From Cloacimonetes bacterium UBA6081 (GTDB taxonomy: Bacteria > Cloacimonadota > Cloacimonadia > Cloacimonadales > Cloacimonadaceae), in the NCBI GenBank assembly GCA_002428685.1, contig DIXL01000070.1, positions 1-8,447 of the forward strand: a DNA stretch of 8,447 nucleotides, in the 5' to 3' direction. Below, piece after piece: positions 4,484 through 8,447 of the stretch. The position numbers were made by a program, and so were the translations under genes. The notes beneath the pieces are model-generated. The model saw only the letters and a list, made by a program, of their open reading frames with translations, was not told where the DNA came from and searched no databases. The stretch's first letter is position 1. Each line of letters begins with the position of its first letter.

Positions 4484-7012
4484 TTATTGACGGCCTGCAG
4501 TGATGAGTCCCTCGCCGTTTATGGTGGAACCTTCCAGCTTGATAATCTTGCCCAAAACGCTCAGTTTGCTTCCCTTTTTTAAGGTTATTGAGCTGCCTGG
4601 TAACAGGGTAAGATTGCCTTCGCAGATTACTTCGGTCTTTTTGTTTAGGGTGATGCTGCCCTGCACAACAGCTTCCTTGCCAAGCTGGTGCCGGCCTTTT
4701 TTGGGCTTTGCGGGTAGGCTTCCCACCAGTTTCAGCATCCTGCCTTCTCCAGCTTTCATTTCCACTTGAATAATTTTCTTCTTACCAGAGTAAAGTTTGT
4801 TGTCAAAAGGATCAAACAACGCAGGAAAGCTAAGGGGATTACCCTTTTTCAACCTGATTTGCAGGGTTTGCGGGCCAAATTCTGTGTAATAGGTATCGTA
4901 TTTATCCGGCGGCACATGGTAAGGGGTTTTTACGCCCTCTTTGATGTTTGCGGTGAAACTATTGCTGCGTCTGTTTACGGCAAAAACGGCTGGCTGAGCG
5001 GATTCATCCAAATAGTAGCCACACTCTATGTAGCCGGTATAGGTGCCTTTGCTGCTTTTGGGAACGCTGACATCGCTAATATCGGATTGAGTAAGCTCGG
5101 TTCCCAAGGTGGTTTTTTTCTTCATGGCGGTATTGGCACCCAGCCATTTCCAGTTTTTAACCAGTTTGCCATAGTATTTCAGGCCTGGATTGGCTGCTTT
5201 AACTTCATTCCAGATATAGCTGTTGTTTTGCAGGCTGCCATCGGGCATGGCGTTAACCGGCGTGTATTCACCCGCACCGCCTTCCTTGACAAAGCCAAAA
5301 ACCCGATAATTAATCATCCCATCCGGCTGGTAGCACAAGGGCAAATACAGCAGGGCACGTTGTGTAGCACTTGGGGGTTGAACCCAGGAAAGCCACACCT
5401 GTGAATTCCAATAGCCAAAAACCTGCACGATGGGATAGAATAAACGTCCCTCTTTTTCCAGGGTATAAAGCTTGCAATCACGATAGGTTTTCAGCAGCCT
5501 GTTATCCAGCACATCCTGCAGAAAGTTGCTTTCCTTGGGATTAAAGTTCGTTCCTGGCTTAATGGGGTAAATGTCTGTCATGATAATGTTTGGCTGCAAT
5601 TGCTTGCGGGCAACTTCCACATGATCATAATAGTTTTCACCATCGGGCATGGGCAGTTCGCGGTGTTTGGTATCGTAAATAGTGGTTAGCGGGGTTGGCA
5701 GGTCTGGATCAGTCCAATCCATGATAAGTTTCAGGCTGTTCATGTTTGGCTGAAATGGCTCGTCCATGGTGTAAAAGTGTTTGATAACATCGCTATGCGG
5801 CAGCTTGGCATAATCTCTGAAGCGCTCATTAATCTTGGCTTTGTAGTGCTCTGGCTGCAGGCGTAACTTGCGGTAAATAGGGTCTTCCACCTCCACATAA
5901 TCCAGGCTGAGCTCACAATTTCCATACCAATAAAGTCTGGGACTAATTCCCCGCATGGCTAACCACCACCAGGAATCCTCACTTTTGGCATTGTGATCCA
6001 AATCTCCCGAAAGCAGCTTGGAGGCTTTTAGTTGGTTGTAACTAAGGGCATATTCCAGCTCAAAATAACCTGTGGGGCTGCCCAAGGCCAGATAATCGGC
6101 ATAGGTAAACAGGTTGTTCTGGCCTGGTCTGGTGTCCATGCGCTTAATGGTATTGGCTTTGCTGCCTGGTTCTGCGCCTTTGCCCAGATAAACCTGGGGG
6201 GAACTGGATTTGTCTATACTAAGGACAGCCTGCTCCGTCCACTCGGTTGATCTGCCCAAAAAGCCCGTGGGTGAAAAGCTAAGCAGGGCAGTATCGCTGC
6301 GCAATTGAGGCAGGATATCGGCTATTTTGATGCGAAACCTGATGTAGAGGGAGTCTGTGCTTTTGGCTGGATCCATGTGTGTGTTGTATATTCTTAGTTC
6401 ATCACTCAGCTTTACCGCATTTCCCTGGCTGTTTTTCCAGCGGTAAGTGATATCTGTGTAGGCATAGCCTTCTTTATCACGATTGGGAATGCACTTCCAG
6501 GTGTGATCGTAAGAGGCGTATTTGTCCGAAACAGATCTTCCCACCCTTTGCGGCTGGGTTTTGTTGTTTTCACCAATCACGGTTCCATACCAATACAGAG
6601 AGGAATTGACGTCCTCGGGTTTTACCGCAGTGCCATCTACAAACTCTGCCTCAAAACGCTGGTAATTACTGGTGGAAAGCCCCACAATAGAGTAGCTGCG
6701 GTTGTCATTGGGGTCGTTGCTCCAGCTTTTATCGGTCAGCATGGCGTCTATGCCATTGTCATCCAAGATCTTTAACAGGCCAACTAAATCTTTATCGTTG
6801 TTATCGGTTTCAATCACGGTGATGTTGTAGCCAAGCTCTCGCATTTTTGCTGCCAGGGCTGCGCTGTTTTCTTTTAGAAAAGCGGTAGTGTGCTGCAAAT
6901 AAGAGTAACTGCCAAAGAGATAGTCATCAGAATACTTGGCAGAGGCCGAAAAAGCCAATAACCACAGCAGGGCTATCAATAAAGCCTTGCCCAGAGTTTT
7001 TTGCCTGTTCAT
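4484..7012 (-). CDS. Secreted glycoside-hydrolase-like protein of unknown substrate
   Basis: I do not recognise the exact family of this 842-residue protein. Residues 1-25 form a clear Sec signal peptide (positive N-end, hydrophobic ALLIALLWLLAF, cleavage after ASA). Residues ~31-96 (SYSYLQHTTAFLKENSAALAAKMRELGYNI... DAMLTDKS) look like the first strands and helix of a TIM barrel. Residues ~105-375 are beta-rich and look like an inserted domain. The barrel seems to resume at ~385-620, with HFYTMDEP (412-419), NIIMTDIYPI (475-484), PIVQVFGYW (527-535) and QPDGMINYRVFGF (562-574). D417/E418 are candidate acidic catalytic residues. Residues ~655-765 resemble the C-terminal beta-sandwich of such enzymes (FAVNRRS, KAGEGRMLKLV). 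Residues ~780-842 form a short hydrophobic-alternating beta-roll. The ATG at 7012 has a strong GGGAGG site. It follows serS by 19 nt, so it may share its transcript. The hydrolase role is inferred from fold pattern only. Confidence 0.8.
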   Translation of the reverse strand: MNRQKTLGKALLIALLWLLAFSASAKYSDDYLFGSYSYLQHTTAFLKENSAALAAKMRELGYNITVIETDNNDKDLVGLLKILDDNGIDAMLTDKSWSNDPNDNRSYSIVGLSTSNYQRFEAEFVDGTAVKPEDVNSSLYWYGTVIGENNKTQPQRVGRSVSDKYASYDHTWKCIPNRDKEGYAYTDITYRWKNSQGNAVKLSDELRIYNTHMDPAKSTDSLYIRFRIKIADILPQLRSDTALLSFSPTGFLGRSTEWTEQAVLSIDKSSSPQVYLGKGAEPGSKANTIKRMDTRPGQNNLFTYADYLALGSPTGYFELEYALSYNQLKASKLLSGDLDHNAKSEDSWWWLAMRGISPRLYWYGNCELSLDYVEVEDPIYRKLRLQPEHYKAKINERFRDYAKLPHSDVIKHFYTMDEPFQPNMNSLKLIMDWTDPDLPTPLTTIYDTKHRELPMPDGENYYDHVEVARKQLQPNIIMTDIYPIKPGTNFNPKESNFLQDVLDNRLLKTYRDCKLYTLEKEGRLFYPIVQVFGYWNSQVWLSWVQPPSATQRALLYLPLCYQPDGMINYRVFGFVKEGGAGEYTPVNAMPDGSLQNNSYIWNEVKAANPGLKYYGKLVKNWKWLGANTAMKKKTTLGTELTQSDISDVSVPKSSKGTYTGYIECGYYLDESAQPAVFAVNRRSNSFTANIKEGVKTPYHVPPDKYDTYYTEFGPQTLQIRLKKGNPLSFPALFDPFDNKLYSGKKKIIQVEMKAGEGRMLKLVGSLPAKPKKGRHQLGKEAVVQGSITLNKKTEVICEGNLTLLPGSSITLKKGSKLSVLGKIIKLEGSTINGEGLITAGRQ

Positions 7013-7031
7013 GTTTTCCTCCCTGATGGGT

Positions 7032-8291
7032 TTAGAGTTTTATATTAAACCAAGGTTGCAGAACCGCTGGAATCCGGAAGCTGCCATCTGCCTGCTGATA
7101 GGTTTCCAGCAGGGCAATCATCAGCCTGGGAGTGGCAAGCCCGGAGCCGTTTAAGGTGTGCAAATGCCGCACCTTGCCTTCTTTGTCCTTGTAGCGTATG
7201 TTGGCACGGCGAGCTTGAAATTCGCCAAAATTGCTAACTGAGGACACTTCCAGATATTTCTGCATACCCGGAGCCCACACTTCCAGATCATAAGTGCGCT
7301 GCGAGGCAAAGGAAAGGTCTCCGGTGCAAAGACTTAGCACCCTGTAATGTAGTCCGAAAGCCTGCAGGATGGCCTCAGCATTGGCCAGCATTTCTTCCAG
7401 CGCAGTAGCCGAAGTTTCCGGCTCTACAAAACGCACCATTTCCACTTTGTTAAATTGATGCAAACGCTGTAAACCCTTGGTATCCTTGCCATAAGAACCT
7501 GCTTCTCGCCTGAAACAAGGCGTGTAGGCCGCATAGCACTTGGGTAGGTCTTTATAGGATAAAACCTCGTCGGCATAGAAATTGGTAACGGGCACTTCGG
7601 CAGTAGGAATCAGGAATAAATCGTCCAGGTCAATATGATACATATCCTCTTCCAGCTTGGGCAGTTGTCCTGTTCCGGTCATGGTTTTACGGTTCACTGC
7701 TAAGGGCACCATCAATTCTTCGTATCCGTGTTTTTGAAGGTGATACTCCAGCATAAAATTTATGATACTGCGTTCCAGTTTTGCACCTTTTCCGGTATAT
7801 ATAGGAAAGCCGCTGCCGCTAATTTTGGCACCGCGGGGTAAATCCAGAAAGCCGTTTTGGTTGGCTATCTCCAAATGGTCTTTAGGCTCAAAGGCAAAGT
7901 TTGGCTTTTCACCCCAATACTTCATAACCTCGTTGAAACTTTCATCAAGACCAACTGGAACTTCCGGCTGTGGCAGATTGGGAATTGTGAGCAGTGCTTT
8001 TTCCAGCTCGAAATTAGCGGCATTCAAGGCTGCGGAAATCTGTTTGATGGCTTCAGCCGCTTTACTCATTTCAGCCAGTTCAACTCTGGCATCTTCTTTT
8101 GCCTTTTTCTTAGCGGCAATAGTGGCGGAAACGCTGTTTTGGTGAGACTTCAGATTATCGAAATCAAACTGTAGCTTGCGCCTGTTTTCGTCCAAGGTAA
8201 GTATTGCATCCAAATCAGCTTTTTCGTTTTTATTGCGGATGGCAGTGCGCACTGCATCTACATTGCTGCGGATAAACTTGATATCTATCAT
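7032..8291 (-). CDS. serS: Seryl-tRNA synthetase
   Basis: This class II aminoacyl-tRNA synthetase charges tRNA-Ser (and tRNA-Sec where present) with serine using ATP in the cytoplasm. The 419-residue length is standard. Residues ~25-105 form the charged, helical, tRNA-binding coiled-coil arm (KKKAKEDARVELAEMSKAAEAIKQ region). The catalytic core includes the motif 1 region near GYEELMVP (189-196), the serine-site TAEVP (230-234), motif 2 CFRREAGSYGKDTKGLQRLH (259-278) and motif 3 NGSGLATPRLMIALLE (381-396). The start is the ATG at 8291: AAGGAG lies 7 nt upstream, and MIDIKFIRSNVDAV is the usual N-terminus. An in-frame extension to 8345 adds 18 residues from the repeat-containing leader and is rejected. 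All key motifs are intact. The exported-protein gene follows after 19 nt on the same strand. Confidence 0.98.
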   Translation of the reverse strand: MIDIKFIRSNVDAVRTAIRNKNEKADLDAILTLDENRRKLQFDFDNLKSHQNSVSATIAAKKKAKEDARVELAEMSKAAEAIKQISAALNAANFELEKALLTIPNLPQPEVPVGLDESFNEVMKYWGEKPNFAFEPKDHLEIANQNGFLDLPRGAKISGSGFPIYTGKGAKLERSIINFMLEYHLQKHGYEELMVPLAVNRKTMTGTGQLPKLEEDMYHIDLDDLFLIPTAEVPVTNFYADEVLSYKDLPKCYAAYTPCFRREAGSYGKDTKGLQRLHQFNKVEMVRFVEPETSATALEEMLANAEAILQAFGLHYRVLSLCTGDLSFASQRTYDLEVWAPGMQKYLEVSSVSNFGEFQARRANIRYKDKEGKVRHLHTLNGSGLATPRLMIALLETYQQADGSFRIPAVLQPWFNIKL

Positions 8292-8312
8292 CGTAAACTC
8301 CTTAATTTTTTT

Positions 8313-8396
8313 ATAGAACTCAGATAACTGGATCGACAGGATCAACTGGATATTTTAATAGAACTCTGATAACATGATCCACCTGATCTACCTGAT
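8313..8396. repeat. Imperfect direct repeat in the serS leader
   Basis: Two 39-nt copies (8313-8351 and 8358-8396) share ATAGAACTC-GATAAC and a run of GGATC/TGATC-like motifs at ~8-9 bp spacing; about three-quarters of positions match. They lie between the serS start codon and the candidate promoter, so they would be in the 5' untranslated RNA. No T-box or known riboswitch pattern was recognised. Confidence 0.6.
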
Positions 8397-8422
8397 TAAA
8401 CTCTTAATAAATCAATTTTCAA
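8395..8422 (-). promoter_or_regulatory. Candidate serS promoter
   Basis: On the minus strand TTGAAA (8422-8417) and TTTAAT (8400-8395) are separated by 16 nt, each matching five of six bases of the sigma-70-type -35 and -10 consensus. It would start transcription about 100 nt upstream of the serS ATG. The surrounding DNA is AT-rich, where such matches arise by chance, and the organism's sigma factor preferences are unknown. Confidence 0.3.
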
Positions 8423-8447
8423 AGCTAGTGTCATGTCAAGCATAGGG

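Noticed and set aside
4345..4518. Minus-strand stop-free stretch of 58 codons overlapping the end of the exported-protein gene, reading ...HNISELISGYHRPKKHERLF... up to a TGA at 4344-4342
   Set aside because: It has no ATG or other supported start codon and no recognisable homology. It could be a decayed gene end, but chance is as likely.
4766..5404. Plus-strand 212-codon frame
   Set aside because: It is antisense to the exported-protein gene, which has a signal peptide, a strong ribosome binding site and coherent domains. The frame looks like a shadow.
8292..8345. Longer serS start adding 18 residues
   Set aside because: The extension is encoded by the repeat-rich leader, while the internal ATG has an AAGGAG site at good spacing and the usual family N-terminus.

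Overview
The window looks like a chromosomal piece of a Gram-negative-type, mid-GC bacterium. Five protein genes lie on the minus strand, separated by intergenic DNA dense in small repeats. The secreted 842-residue protein, the use of TrmFO for tRNA m5U54, and the stacked short palindromic repeats would fit a Cloacimonadota-like or neighbouring lineage. That placement is an impression from gene content and repeat style, not a demonstrated assignment.

Layout in the direction of transcription (high to low coordinates): serS (seryl-tRNA synthetase, 8291-7032) is followed after 19 nt by a strong ribosome binding site and a gene for a large exported protein (7012-4484). This protein has a glycoside-hydrolase-like barrel, a beta-sandwich and a short C-terminal beta-roll. 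A gene-free stretch of about 1.1 kb follows (4483-3342). It holds three short 27-29 bp repeats, then a 244-bp unit repeated in tandem nearly three times, then the trmFO leader with an 11-bp inverted repeat. Next come trmFO (3341-2019), a hemolysin III/PAQR membrane protein gene (1917-1246), a 13-copy 15-bp tandem array that starts exactly at the hemolysin III stop codon, a half-copy of the dispersed element, a GNAT acetyltransferase gene (930-349), and finally about 310 bp of palindromic repeats.

The main theme is one dispersed repeat family. It is a ~138-bp element made of two inverted REP-like hairpins (core TTCCCGC-GGAG-GCGGGAA) around an AT-rich linker. There are four full or near-full copies and one half-copy. 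Three copies sit inside the tandem 244-bp unit. One sits at the 3' end of the GNAT gene and supplies its last ~30 codons, apparently replacing the native C-terminus. No transposase is present in the window, so any mobility would have to be provided in trans.

The two informational genes (serS, trmFO) are ordinary. No defence system, CRISPR array, prophage or biosynthetic cluster is visible. The most interesting material is the repeat biology (element-into-gene fusion, tandem amplification, a 15-mer array whose variation is confined to wobble positions, a 65-bp near-perfect palindrome) and the uncharacterised exported protein.
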